NCBI RefSeq assembly: GCF_014384745.1
Contig: NZ_JACRSO010000005.1
Coordinates: 124,001 to 188,000, forward strand
Length of the DNA: 64,000 nucleotides
Direction of reading: 5' to 3'
From: Luoshenia tenuis
GTDB taxonomy: Bacteria; Bacillota; Clostridia; Christensenellales; GCA-900066905
Part shown: positions 50,622-59,026 of the stretch, piece by piece
How the letters are laid out: the number at the start of each line of letters is the position of its first letter
How positions within the stretch are numbered: position 1 is the first letter of the stretch
Position numbers and translations under genes: made by a program
Notes under the pieces: model-generated
Databases searched by the model: none
What the model was told of the DNA's origin: nothing
What the model saw: only the letters and a program-made list of their open reading frames with translations

Positions 50622-52148
50622 ATGCGTGTATTGACGCCGGAGCTGATGCGCCAGACCGACCGGACGGCCATTGAGGATTATGGCTTTCCGGGCCTGGTAT
50701 TGATGGAAAAAGCCGCCATGGCCCTGCGGGACGCGGTGCGTCCCCTGGCGCAGGGCGGGGCGCTGTTTTTATGCGGCAGCGGCAATAACGGCGGGGACGG
50801 GCTGGCCGCCGCCCGCATGCTGCTATTAGAAGGCTGCCCGGTGCGGGTGGCCCTGCTGACAAGTGCCGGTAAGCTAAAAGGGGACGCCCGGGCCGAGTAC
50901 GAGCTTTTACTGCGCTGCGGCGGCGCAGTGCGGGAGATCGCGGACGAAGCGGCGCTGGCCGCCTTTTGTGCGGGCGCGCCGGAGTCCGTGGCGGTGGACT
51001 GCCTGCTGGGCACCGGGCTGGACCGGGCGGTCTCCGGGCTGTACGCCGCCGCCATCGGCTGGCTGAACGGACAGCATAGGCCGGTCATCGCCTGCGACAT
51101 TCCCTCCGGCGTGGACGGGCGGCTGGGGCATATCCTGGGCTGCGCGGTGCGCGCCCAAAAGACGGTGACCTTCCACGCCCTTAAAAGCGGGCTGTGCCTG
51201 TACCCCGGGCGGGAATACGCTGGGGAGATCGTGGTGGCGGATATCGGCATCCCGCCCCAGATCCATAGCGACTGCCCCTATGAACAGCTATCCTTTGAGG
51301 ATGCGGCGGCGCTGGTGCCTAAGCGCGCGCGGGATTCGCACAAGGGCAGCTATGGCCATGCGGCGCTGATCTGCGGCAGCGCAGGCATGGCCGGGGCCGC
51401 CCGCCTATCCGCCGGGGGTGCGCTGCGCTCGGGGACGGGGCTGCTCACGCTGATGCTGCCCGGCAGCCTTTTGCCGCTGCTAAACGGAGACCCGCCCGAG
51501 GCCATGTGCCTGGCGCTGCCCGAGAAAGATGGACGTATACACGGTGCCGCGCAGGCGGCGCTATCCGCCCTTGCGGGCAAGTCGGCCGTGGGCATCGGCC
51601 CGGGGCTGGGGAAAGATTGCGATCATTTTTCACTCATCCGGCATATTTTAGAGCAGACGGATATACCTATGTTAATAGACGCGGATGGTCTTAACGCATT
51701 GGCGCAAGATCCCGATATCCTGCGCGGACGCGCTGCGCCGGTGGTGCTCACCCCCCATCCCGGGGAGATGGCGCGGCTGTGCGGCTGGAAGGTGCAGGAT
51801 ATCCTCCAGGACCCGGTGGGCTGCGCGGTAGAATTTGCCGCGCGCTGGGGGTGCGTGGTGCTGCTCAAAGGCTCGGCCACGGTTATCGCCTCGCCCGAGG
51901 GGCGGGTCACCTTCAACGCTACCGGAAACCCCGGCATGGCCGCAGGCGGCAGCGGGGATGTGCTTAGCGGCGTGATCACGGCGCTGCTGGGCCAGGGGCT
52001 GGGCGGCTATGATGCGGCAAGATTGGGCAGCTACGTTCACGGCGCGGCGGGGGATCTCGCAGCCCGGGAAATGGGGTATCATGGGCTTACGGCCTCGGAT
52101 ATGCACAAGGGCCTGGCCCGGGTTTTTGCCCGCCTAAGCGGCCTCTAG
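50622..52148 (+). CDS. nnrDE: Bifunctional NAD(P)H-hydrate epimerase / ADP-dependent dehydratase
   Basis: 508 residues. Residues 1-210 are the NnrE epimerase (LCGSGNNGGDGLAAARML, VDCLLGTGLDRAVSG, ACDIPSGVDG). Residues about 230-508 are the NnrD ribokinase-like dehydratase (SHKGSYGHAALICGSAG, LIDADGLNAL, LTPHPGEMARL, GNPGMAAGGSGDVLSGVI). It repairs damaged NADH and NADPH hydrates. ATG at 50622 follows AAAGGAGGGG; the 26 codons before it are read-through. It precedes the toxin-antitoxin pair, as in many Clostridia. Confidence 0.96.
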   Translation: MRVLTPELMRQTDRTAIEDYGFPGLVLMEKAAMALRDAVRPLAQGGALFLCGSGNNGGDGLAAARMLLLEGCPVRVALLTSAGKLKGDARAEYELLLRCGGAVREIADEAALAAFCAGAPESVAVDCLLGTGLDRAVSGLYAAAIGWLNGQHRPVIACDIPSGVDGRLGHILGCAVRAQKTVTFHALKSGLCLYPGREYAGEIVVADIGIPPQIHSDCPYEQLSFEDAAALVPKRARDSHKGSYGHAALICGSAGMAGAARLSAGGALRSGTGLLTLMLPGSLLPLLNGDPPEAMCLALPEKDGRIHGAAQAALSALAGKSAVGIGPGLGKDCDHFSLIRHILEQTDIPMLIDADGLNALAQDPDILRGRAAPVVLTPHPGEMARLCGWKVQDILQDPVGCAVEFAARWGCVVLLKGSATVIASPEGRVTFNATGNPGMAAGGSGDVLSGVITALLGQGLGGYDAARLGSYVHGAAGDLAAREMGYHGLTASDMHKGLARVFARLSGL

Positions 52149-52196
52149 GGCAGGGGGCGCTTCAAGGTTGCCTCCGCGTGAAAGGAGGAATCTACC

Positions 52197-52472
52197 GTGC
52201 CCCAGTTAAAGAAAATACTCATCAGCCTGCCCGATTCGCTGCTGGCCCAGGCGGACCAGATCGCAAGGGATCACAACGTCAACCGCAGCGAATTGATCCG
52301 GGAGGCGATGCGGGCTTATATCTCCGAAAAGCAAAGGGAGCTTATCCGTCAACAAATGCGTGAAGGCTACGAAAGCATGGCCCAGATCAATCGAGATTGG
52401 GCGGAATGGGGCATGGCTGCCCAAGCCCTAGATTCGGCGCACTATGAGGCGCTGTTGGCGGAGAGTGAATAG
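52197..52472 (+). CDS. ndoAI: EndoAI-like antitoxin (ribbon-helix-helix)
   Basis: 91 residues. Ribbon-helix-helix fold: KKILISLPDSLLAQADQIAR then NVNRSELIREAMRAYI, followed by an acidic C-terminal tail that should block the toxin. GTG start behind AAAGGAGG. It should neutralise and co-repress with the MazF-like toxin, whose start lies 2 nt after its stop. Confidence 0.94.
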   Translation: MPQLKKILISLPDSLLAQADQIARDHNVNRSELIREAMRAYISEKQRELIRQQMREGYESMAQINRDWAEWGMAAQALDSAHYEALLAESE

Positions 52473-52474
52473 CG

Positions 52475-52822
52475 ATGATGAAAAGAGGAGAAATTTATAT
52501 TGCGGACTTAAGCCCCGTAACCGGCTCCGAACAGGGGGGCGTGCGTCCGGTGTTGATTTTGCAAAACGATATTGGCAACCGGTACAGCCCCACGGTGATC
52601 GTTGCGGCGGTCACCAGTCAGATCAATAAATCCCGCCTGCCCACCCATGTGGCGGTGGCGGGGGATACCTCCGGCCTCAAGCAGGATTCGGTGGTGCTGA
52701 CCGAGCAGCTGCGCACGCTGGATAAGGCGCGCCTGCGCGAAAAGCTGGGCAGCCTGCCGCCCGAGTGGATGGAGCAGGTGGACCAGGCGCTGCGGATCAG
52801 CCTTGGAATGATCGACCTGTAA
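52475..52822 (+). CDS. ndoA: EndoA/MazF-like endoribonuclease toxin
   Basis: 115 residues (the first ATG of an ATGATG pair). RGEIYIADLSPVTGSEQGG, the catalytic Arg in RPVLILQND, AAVTSQINKSRLPTHV and VLTEQLRTLDKARL are the MazF/PemK signature. EndoA of B. subtilis cuts RNA at UACAU, and the conserved chromosomal location suggests the same role here; site specificity is inferred. Complete, no sign of decay. Confidence 0.95.
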   Translation: MMKRGEIYIADLSPVTGSEQGGVRPVLILQNDIGNRYSPTVIVAAVTSQINKSRLPTHVAVAGDTSGLKQDSVVLTEQLRTLDKARLREKLGSLPPEWMEQVDQALRISLGMIDL

Positions 52823-52841
52823 AGCGGACGCGTTAAAAACC

Positions 52842-52869
52842 AAAGGGGAAGGGCGGCCTTCCCCTTTTT
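52842..52869 (+). terminator. Terminator of the ndoAI-ndoA operon
   Basis: AAAGGGGAAGG and CCTTCCCCTTT (11 bp, loop GCGG) followed by T residues. Confidence 0.9.
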
Positions 52870-52912
52870 ATCCATATGGGACAAGCTATTTTGGGATTGA
52901 GGAGAAAAAAAC

Positions 52913-53767
52913 ATGAAGAAGCAAAAGAAAAAGACCGTGTTGCTGGATTACGTCCTCCTGGTGGTGGGCGCGTTTATCGCCGGCGGGGCGCTGAACCTGT
53001 TTTTGGTGCCCGCCAAGGTCGTAGCCGGCGGGGCCACCGGCCTGGGGACGATCTTATACCATACGCTGGGGCTGCAGGTGGGGCTGGTCAATATCCTGGT
53101 CAACCTGCCGCTGTTCGCGCTGGGCTACCGGGAGGTGGGCAAAGAGCTTTTCTGGCGCTCGATCCTGGCCACGTTGCTGCTGAGCGCGGCCACCTACCTG
53201 ATCCCCGAGGTGGCGCTTAGCCAAAACGCCATGCTCTCCAGCGTCTATGGCGGGGCGGCCATGGGCCTTGGGCTGGGGCTGGTGATGCGCGGGGGCGCTA
53301 CCACCGGCGGCAGCGAGCTTGCGGCATTACTGCTGCACAAGCTCATCCCCCAGCTCAAGGTCACGGGCTGGATCTTTGTTATCGACGCGGTGATCATCCT
53401 GGCCGCCGGCATTATCTTTGATGCCGAGATGGCGCTGTACGCCATTTTGGCCCTGTTCCTGACCACCAAGACCATCGACCTTGTGCAGGAGGGCCTGGAC
53501 AGCGGCAAGGTATGCTATATCATCTCCGATCAAAGCCGCAAGATCGCCCAGCTGCTGATGGAGGAGCTGGAGCGGGGCGTGACTCTGCTCTCGGCCCGGG
53601 GCATGTACAGCGGCGAAGAAAGGGAAGTGCTGCTCTGCGCCGTAACGCGCATGCAGCTGGTGCGCCTTAAGCGCATCGTCACCCGGGTCGATCCGGAGGC
53701 CTTTGTCATCCTGAGCAACGCCCACGAGGTACTGGGCGAGGGGTTCAAGCCGCACGTGCTCAAATAG
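52913..53767 (+). CDS. YitT-family membrane protein
   Basis: 284 residues: about five membrane segments (LLVVGAFIAGGALNLFLVPA, GLVNILVNLPLFALGY, GAAMGLGLGLVMRGGATTGG) and a C-terminal cytoplasmic DUF2179 domain (GKVCYIISDQSRKIAQ, GVTLLSARGMYSGEEREVLL). The GGATTGG loop is characteristic. Function is not established; transport or regulation of a small ligand has been suggested for relatives. RBS is TGAGGAG. Single gene. Confidence 0.9.
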   Translation: MKKQKKKTVLLDYVLLVVGAFIAGGALNLFLVPAKVVAGGATGLGTILYHTLGLQVGLVNILVNLPLFALGYREVGKELFWRSILATLLLSAATYLIPEVALSQNAMLSSVYGGAAMGLGLGLVMRGGATTGGSELAALLLHKLIPQLKVTGWIFVIDAVIILAAGIIFDAEMALYAILALFLTTKTIDLVQEGLDSGKVCYIISDQSRKIAQLLMEELERGVTLLSARGMYSGEEREVLLCAVTRMQLVRLKRIVTRVDPEAFVILSNAHEVLGEGFKPHVLK

Positions 53768-53868
53768 CGCTCCCCCTCGGGTTGACAGGGCCGCCCGCCG
53801 CGTGCCAAAATAACATCAGAGCGGCGCGGCGTTATCCGCGCGGCATTGCGTTTGAACGGAGGCAGAAA

Positions 53869-54711
53869 ATGGCGTTATCTGATAATTATCCTTTAGTACA
53901 GGTGCCGGGCGCCCAGGGCCTTTGGCACATCCTCTCGCGCAGCCCCGGCTACAGCGGGGACGCCTGGTGCCACCTGGTGCCGGGGAAAGATAAGGCCATG
54001 CTGGTGGATACCGGCTTTGGCATTGGCGACCTGAAAGGGCTGGTGGAGAGCCTGACCGATCTTCCGGTGTTCGTAGTCAACACCCATCATCATCCCGACC
54101 ATGTGCTGGGCAATCCGCAGTTTGGCAGCGTTTTTATCCATGCGATGGATGCGCCCGGGCTGCGCGCGCAGATGACCGCGCCCCGGCGAGAGCTGCCGCC
54201 GGACGAGGTGCGCCAGTATAATTACACGCGAGGCGACCTCATCCAGCCCGCGCCCTATGCGGTGGAGACGGTGGAGGACGGCCACGTGTTCGATCTGGGC
54301 GGCGGCTATGAGGTGGAGGTGTTCCACCTGCCCGGGCACGCCGAGGGCGGCATTGCGCTGCTGGACCGTAAGCGCCGGGCGCTCTATTCCGGGGATGCGC
54401 TGGTGTGGACGCCCACCTTTTGCATGTCCTCCGATCCGGACGCGGTTGTCACGCCTTACATGACGGTGGAAAAATTCCGCCAGGGCTTAACGCGCCTGAT
54501 GGCGCATCTGGATGAATTTGACGTGCTCTATCCCGGCCACAGCCGGCTGGGCATCTCGAAACAGATCGTGCCGGACATGCTGGCCTGCTGTGACGAGCTG
54601 CTCTGCGGCGATAAAAGCGCGGCCTACCGGGTGCCGGGGCGGGATAAGCCGGTACATGTGCACGGCATGGCCAAGATCGCCTTTGACGATAACCGCATCC
54701 ACGTATCCTAA
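53869..54711 (+). CDS. MBL-fold metallo-hydrolase
   Basis: 280 residues. Zinc motif NTHHHPDHVLG (HxHxDH), LPGHAEGGIALLD, GDALVW and a final PGHS provide the dinuclear metal site of glyoxalase-II/lactonase-like enzymes. No fused domain. Substrate unknown. Start at the ATG at 53869 behind GGAGG; the earlier open frame lacks an RBS. Confidence 0.9.
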   Translation: MALSDNYPLVQVPGAQGLWHILSRSPGYSGDAWCHLVPGKDKAMLVDTGFGIGDLKGLVESLTDLPVFVVNTHHHPDHVLGNPQFGSVFIHAMDAPGLRAQMTAPRRELPPDEVRQYNYTRGDLIQPAPYAVETVEDGHVFDLGGGYEVEVFHLPGHAEGGIALLDRKRRALYSGDALVWTPTFCMSSDPDAVVTPYMTVEKFRQGLTRLMAHLDEFDVLYPGHSRLGISKQIVPDMLACCDELLCGDKSAAYRVPGRDKPVHVHGMAKIAFDDNRIHVS

Positions 54712-54736
54712 GGGGTAAACCCATAACGGTAATAGA

Positions 54737-54768
54737 AAAGACAGGGGAGCGCGCCCCTGTCTTTTTTT
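54737..54768. terminator. Bidirectional terminator
   Basis: AAAGACAGGGG and CCCCTGTCTTT (11 bp, loop AGCGCG) with seven T residues downstream and a run of A upstream. Serves the MBL gene and the converging nad operon. Confidence 0.9.
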
Positions 54769-54804
54769 CTACCCACGATCTATTATCGCTTATGGTCTGC
54801 AAAC

Positions 54805-55722
54805 CTAACCGTTCAGGGCGATCATCCGCCTGATGCAGCGCCCGGCGCCCGCCATCTCCTCCTCCGGCAGGACGATCTGCTCCCCGCCGGTACCGCGGAT
54901 GCAGTGATACACGTCCATCAGCGTGGTCAGGCGCATGTTGGCGCAGGTGAGGCTGGCGGAGAGTGGGTAAAACCGCTTGTCCGGGCACTGGTACTGCAGG
55001 TGCTCGACGATGCTGATCTCCGTGCCGATGATAAATTCCTGCGCGGGGGATTGCTGCGCATACGCCATGATGCCCGTGGTCGAGCCCACATAATCCGCCA
55101 TATCGGTTACCGGCCCGCGGCATTCGGGGTGGACCAGCACCAGCGCGTTGGGGTGCGCGGCCTTGGCGCGGGCCACCTCATCCGGGGTGACCTGCATATG
55201 GTGCGGGCAGCCGCCCTGGTAAAAGGCAAATTGCTTATCCGGCAACTGTCCGGCCACATATTGCCCCAGGTTCGGGTCAGGAACGAACAGGATCTTGTCG
55301 TTTTCTATCGCCCGGCAGACCTGTACGGCGCAGGCGGAGGTCACGCAAACGTCGGCCTGCGCTTTCAGGGCGCTGGTCGTGTTGACATAGACCACCACGG
55401 CGTAATCCGGATATTGCGCTTTGAGGGCGGCAAGGCCTTCAGGGTCCAGCTGCTCGGCCATGGGGCAGCCGGCCTCCGGGTTGGGCAGGTATACCCGTTT
55501 TTCCGGGCAGAGCACCTTGCAGGTCTCCGCCATAAAGCGCACGCCGCACATCAAAATGTTCTGCCGTTTATCTTTGCTGGCCTGCACGCTCAGCCCGTAG
55601 GAATCGCCGATGTAATCGGCCACCTCCAAGATGGGCTGGCTTTGATAGGCGTGGGCCAAAATACAGATATCCTTTTCGGCCTTCAGGCGAAGGATCTCTT
55701 CTTGCAATTCTTTTACGGTCAT
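54805..55722 (-). CDS. nadA: Quinolinate synthase NadA
   Basis: 305 residues. It condenses iminoaspartate with dihydroxyacetone phosphate to quinolinate using a 4Fe-4S cluster. Visible: CILAHAYQSQPILEVADYIG, NILMCGVRFMAETCKVLCPE, FVPDPNLGQYVAG, HPECRGPVTDMADYVGSTTG and GTEISIVEHLQ, with cysteines at the expected places in MCGV and PEC and a third among the TSACAV residues. Last gene of the nadB-nadC-niaR-nadA operon; overlaps niaR by four bases. Confidence 0.96.
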   Translation of the reverse strand: MTVKELQEEILRLKAEKDICILAHAYQSQPILEVADYIGDSYGLSVQASKDKRQNILMCGVRFMAETCKVLCPEKRVYLPNPEAGCPMAEQLDPEGLAALKAQYPDYAVVVYVNTTSALKAQADVCVTSACAVQVCRAIENDKILFVPDPNLGQYVAGQLPDKQFAFYQGGCPHHMQVTPDEVARAKAAHPNALVLVHPECRGPVTDMADYVGSTTGIMAYAQQSPAQEFIIGTEISIVEHLQYQCPDKRFYPLSASLTCANMRLTTLMDVYHCIRGTGGEQIVLPEEEMAGAGRCIRRMIALNG

Positions 55723-56273
55723 GGGTTGTCCTGCTCCTCCGTTTCGTTCTCCTGCTCCCAGGGGGTTAGCGGGGCCAAAAGCCCGGCCTGCTCCAGCTGG
55801 CGGGCGATCCGGTCCAACCGCTCATTGCTGGCCGCCTCGATCAGGTGGTAGTGGTAGCCGGCGGTGGCGCTGCCCAGCAAGGTGGATTTTCCGCTTTGCA
55901 GCAGCTCTAAAAACTCGTCCACATCCTGCCGGGAGGCGATATCCATATCCACGGTGATCCGGCCATAGACCCGGTGCTTGATGCTGACGTTTTTGACCTT
56001 GCCACCGTAATCCACGATCAGGTTCAGCTCCCGCGCCACATCCTCCTCGGCATGGCAGACCTTGATCTCGCGGCTGAAACAGGCCTCTTTTTGCAGGATA
56101 TAGCCCCGGCAGGTAGAAACGATATCGGAATTCACCGCGCGCAGCACGGCCATATCCTGTACGATGACCTGGCGGCTGACGTGGAAGCGAACGGCCAGCT
56201 CTTTCGCCGCCACGGGGCCGTCAGCCCGCCCTAGGATCTTGAGGATCTCGTTGCGCCGTTCCTTTACGTTCAA
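55719..56273 (-). CDS. niaR: NAD biosynthesis repressor NiaR (YrxA)
   Basis: 184 residues. N-terminal DeoR-like winged helix (KELAVRFHVSRQVIVQDMAV) and C-terminal 3H domain with conserved His residues (VSIKHRVYGRITVDMDIAS, GYHYHLIEA) that bind metal and nicotinate. In Firmicutes NiaR represses nad and niacin-uptake genes when nicotinate is present. It lies inside the operon it should control, between nadC and nadA. Confidence 0.95.
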   Translation of the reverse strand: MNVKERRNEILKILGRADGPVAAKELAVRFHVSRQVIVQDMAVLRAVNSDIVSTCRGYILQKEACFSREIKVCHAEEDVARELNLIVDYGGKVKNVSIKHRVYGRITVDMDIASRQDVDEFLELLQSGKSTLLGSATAGYHYHLIEAASNERLDRIARQLEQAGLLAPLTPWEQENETEEQDNP

Positions 56274-56288
56274 ACGAATACCCCTTTC

Positions 56289-57140
56289 TTAAATGGCGTG
56301 CAGATGCTTCATAGAAATATCCAGTATCGGGGAGGAGTGGGTCAAAGCGCCGCTGGAGATATAATCCACCCCCAAGGCCACCAGGGCGGCGATGTTTTCC
56401 CGGGTGACGTTTCCGGAGCACTCGGTCTGCGCCCGCCCGCCGATCAGCGCAATGGCCTGGCGCATCTGCTCCGGGGTCATGTTGTCCAGCATAATGATGT
56501 CCGCCCCGGCGTCTACCGCCTCTTGTACCTGCTCTAGCGTCTCCACTTCCACCTCGATCTTGTGTACAAAGGGGGCGTAGGCCTTGGCCAGGCGCACGGC
56601 GTTTGTAATGCCGCCGGCGGCGGAGATGTGGTTATCCTTAAGCAGCACGCCGTCGGACAGGTTGTAGCGGTGGTTGTGCCCGCCGCCCACGCGTACGGCG
56701 TATTTTTCAAAAATGCGGCAGTTGGGCGTGGTCTTGCGGGTATCCAGCAGCGTGGTCTGGCTGCCCTGCAAAAGCTTGGCGATATCGCCTGTATAGGTGG
56801 CAATGCCGCTCATGCGCTGCAAATAGTTAAGGGCCACCCGCTCGCCGGAGAGCAGCACGCGGATATCCCCCTGCACGGTGGCCAGCAGCTGCCCCTTCTT
56901 TACGGCATCCCCATCCTGGCACAGCAGCGTGGCGCAGGTCGTTTCATCCAGCAGCTCAAACACCCGTACAAATACGTCCAGCCCGGCGATAATGCCGTCC
57001 TGCTTGCAGATCAGGTCCACCGTGCCGCGCTGCTCCTTGGGCATTACGGCGTTGGTGGAGATGTCCTCGCTGGTCATATCCTCCCGCAGGGCCATGAGCA
57101 GCAGCCTGTCCATATTCAGCTTCAGTGCGATCTTATCCAT
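56289..57140 (-). CDS. nadC: Nicotinate-nucleotide pyrophosphorylase NadC
   Basis: 283 residues. Converts quinolinate and PRPP to nicotinate mononucleotide with CO2 release. Motifs: LREDMTSEDISTNAV, ERVALNYLQRMSGIATYT, LDTRKTTPNCRIFEKYAVRV then GGGHNHRYNLSDGVLLKDNH, and EVEVETLEQVQEAVDAGADI followed by IMLDNM. Overlaps nadB by eight bases. PRPP consumption links it to prs and purR in the same window. Confidence 0.97.
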   Translation of the reverse strand: MDKIALKLNMDRLLLMALREDMTSEDISTNAVMPKEQRGTVDLICKQDGIIAGLDVFVRVFELLDETTCATLLCQDGDAVKKGQLLATVQGDIRVLLSGERVALNYLQRMSGIATYTGDIAKLLQGSQTTLLDTRKTTPNCRIFEKYAVRVGGGHNHRYNLSDGVLLKDNHISAAGGITNAVRLAKAYAPFVHKIEVEVETLEQVQEAVDAGADIIMLDNMTPEQMRQAIALIGGRAQTECSGNVTRENIAALVALGVDYISSGALTHSSPILDISMKHLHAI

Positions 57141-58425
57141 GCTTTGCTTCCAACCTTTCTAATCTTTTTAATACGGCCCTGCGATATTCGCTAAACAGGG
57201 CGTCCAGGTCTTCGTATTGTTTAAGGTCCACCTCGGGCGGGGGCGCGGCGCGTTTGGCCCGTGCGGCAAATACGATGTCGTCCGCCGCGCGCTGGGCAAA
57301 CACCAGCGATTCCAGCAGGGAGTTGCTGGCCAGCCGGTTTTTGCCGTGGATGCCGTTGCAGCTGGTCTCGCCGCAGGCGTACAGCCCGGCCATGGAGGTG
57401 CGGCTGGCCAGATCCACCTTGATCCCGCCCATCAGGTAGTGCTGGGCGGGGACGACGGGGATGGGCGTGTATCGCGGGTCAAACCCTTCCTCCAGGCAGC
57501 GCCGGTAGATGTGGGGGAAGTGGGTCAGGATCGTCTGCTCGCCCAGCGGGCGCATATCCTCCCACACGTGTTCGCTTCCATCTGCTTCCATCTGCTTCCA
57601 TATCGCCTGGCTGACCACGTCGCGCGGCTGCAGCTCGTCTACAAACCGGTTGCCCCGCTTGTCCAGCAGCAGGGCGCCCTCGCCCCGGACGGATTCGGAG
57701 ATCAAAAACCGCCTGCCGGGCTTGCTGGAAAACAGGGTGGTGGGGTGGATCTGCACATAATCCAGATGCTCCACCGCGACATTATGCCGCAGGGCGATGG
57801 CCAATGCGTCCCCGGTGATGTGCGGAAAGCTGGTGGAGTTTTTATAAAGCCCGCCCAGCCCTCCGCAGGCCAGCACCACATGGTTGGCGCCGATCGTAGA
57901 GATCTGGCCCGCCTGGTCGGATACCACGACCCCGTGGCAGGCGTTATCCTTCGAGATGATATCCAGCAGCGTGGTATACTCGTCTATCGTCACGTTAGGC
58001 CTGCTGCGGACCTGCTGGAGAAGCGTGCCGGTGATCTCGCGCCCGGTCACATCGTTGCAAAATAAGATGCGCGGCCGGGAGTGGGCGCCCTCACGGGTAT
58101 AGTCAAAGTTGCCGTGCGCGTCGCGGTTAAAGCGCACGCCCAACCGTAATAGGTCGCGGATGATCTGGTTGGAGCTGCGCAGTACCAGCTCCACGGTCTT
58201 GGGGTTGTTCTCAAAATGCCCCGCGCGCATCGTATCCGCATAATAGTCGTTAAAATCCTCCTCGCCGCGCAGCACGCAGATACCGCCCTGGGCCAAAAAC
58301 GAGTTGGCGCCGTCCGCCGCTTGCTTGGTGATGATACGCACGTTCAACTTTTCCGGCAGATTCAGCGCGCAGTATAACCCCGCCACCCCCGTGCCGACGA
58401 TGACCACATCACAGGCCTGATTCAT
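57133..58425 (-). CDS. nadB: L-aspartate oxidase NadB (short form)
   Basis: 430 residues. FAD-dependent oxidation of aspartate to iminoaspartate for NadA. FAD site VVIVGTGVAGLYCALNL, NSFLAQGGICVL, the SESVRGEGALLLDKRG and RDVVSQAIW regions, and HYLMGGIKVDLASRTSMAGL with CGETSCNGIHGKNRLASNSL. It ends about 100 residues before the E. coli protein, with only a short stub of the C-terminal helical domain. This short form is, from memory, usual in Clostridia. The ATG at 58425 is behind AGAGGAG. First gene of the operon. A 10-bp tandem repeat lies inside it. Confidence 0.95.
   Translation of the reverse strand: MNQACDVVIVGTGVAGLYCALNLPEKLNVRIITKQAADGANSFLAQGGICVLRGEEDFNDYYADTMRAGHFENNPKTVELVLRSSNQIIRDLLRLGVRFNRDAHGNFDYTREGAHSRPRILFCNDVTGREITGTLLQQVRSRPNVTIDEYTTLLDIISKDNACHGVVVSDQAGQISTIGANHVVLACGGLGGLYKNSTSFPHITGDALAIALRHNVAVEHLDYVQIHPTTLFSSKPGRRFLISESVRGEGALLLDKRGNRFVDELQPRDVVSQAIWKQMEADGSEHVWEDMRPLGEQTILTHFPHIYRRCLEEGFDPRYTPIPVVPAQHYLMGGIKVDLASRTSMAGLYACGETSCNGIHGKNRLASNSLLESLVFAQRAADDIVFAARAKRAAPPPEVDLKQYEDLDALFSEYRRAVLKRLERLEAKHG
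57575..57602. repeat. 10-bp tandem repeat inside nadB
   Basis: CTTCCATCTG is repeated 2.8 times without error (57575-57584, 57585-57594, 57595-57602). It encodes the WKQMEADGSE segment near residue 280. A gain or loss of one unit would shift the frame. Confidence 0.85.
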
Positions 58426-58488
58426 GTTTGATCTCCTCTAATTAAGCATACGTTTAAAAGGCCGCCGGTCTTTTGCTTAACGGCACCT

Positions 58489-58540
58489 ATTGTAGCGTAG
58501 ATGGCAATATGTGTCAAGACAGCTGCAATGACAAGTGACA
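58489..58540 (-). promoter_or_regulatory. nad operon promoter with probable NiaR operator
   Basis: On the minus strand TTGACA (58517-58512), 17-bp spacer, TACAAT (58494-58489), a near-consensus promoter 64 bp before nadB. The -35 is part of TGTCTTGACA (58521-58512), a TGTC/GACA palindrome of the type linked to NiaR. Further TTGTCA and TTGTCAT motifs lie just upstream (58525-58540). Confidence 0.75.
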
Positions 58541-58646
58541 AGAATAGGGCAAAAGGCGGGGCTATGCCCGGCAGATCAAGGGCGCGGGGCGCTTTGCCGT
58601 CCGCGATGGAAGGGCGCATTATTCTATTTTGGGGCGTTTATACATC

Positions 58647-58675
58647 ATGCCGGCCGGTATTGCACCGGCCGGCAT
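58647..58675. terminator. GC-rich hairpin downstream of the DUF6506 gene
   Basis: ATGCCGGCCGGT and ACCGGCCGGCAT (12 bp, loop ATTGC). No clear T tract on either strand, so it may act as a weak terminator or stabiliser. The rest of the 286-bp gap holds only the nad promoter. Confidence 0.55.
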
Positions 58676-58711
58676 GGGTAAAGTACTTTATTAAGATAGT
58701 AAGGCCCGGCG

Positions 58712-59014
58712 CTAATCGCCAAACACCTGGGCGAACAGCGGCGCCTGCTCGGGGAAGCTGGTCACATAGCCGACGGCCAATTCGCCGTTTGTCAGGGCGA
58801 TCAGCTCTTTGGCCCTTTCCGGCCCAAAGCCGCCGCAAACCTCCACCGCGCCTACGCCCAGCTGCTGCAGTTCAAGGATTTTGGCCTTCGCCTCCTCAAA
58901 GTCCCGCACGGTCACGATATAGGTATCGCACCAGGCCGTCTCAAAGTGGGCCTGGTGCTGCTCTGGATCATAGTAAGGCCCCAGGATCATCATGGCAAAC
59001 TTCTTCTTTTCCAC
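58712..59014 (-). CDS. DUF6506-like small protein
   Basis: 100 residues: KFAMMILGPYYDPEQHQAHF, TVRDFEEAKAKILELQQLGV and AVEVCGGFGPERAKELIAL, a short alpha/beta domain. It resembles the DUF6506 family as I remember it; its function is unknown. GTG start with AGGAGGG seven bases before. It follows ppa by 12 bp, so it belongs to the ROK-ppa operon. Confidence 0.72.
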   Translation of the reverse strand: MEKKKFAMMILGPYYDPEQHQAHFETAWCDTYIVTVRDFEEAKAKILELQQLGVGAVEVCGGFGPERAKELIALTNGELAVGYVTSFPEQAPLFAQVFGD

Positions 59015-59026
59015 AGGCTGTCCCTC

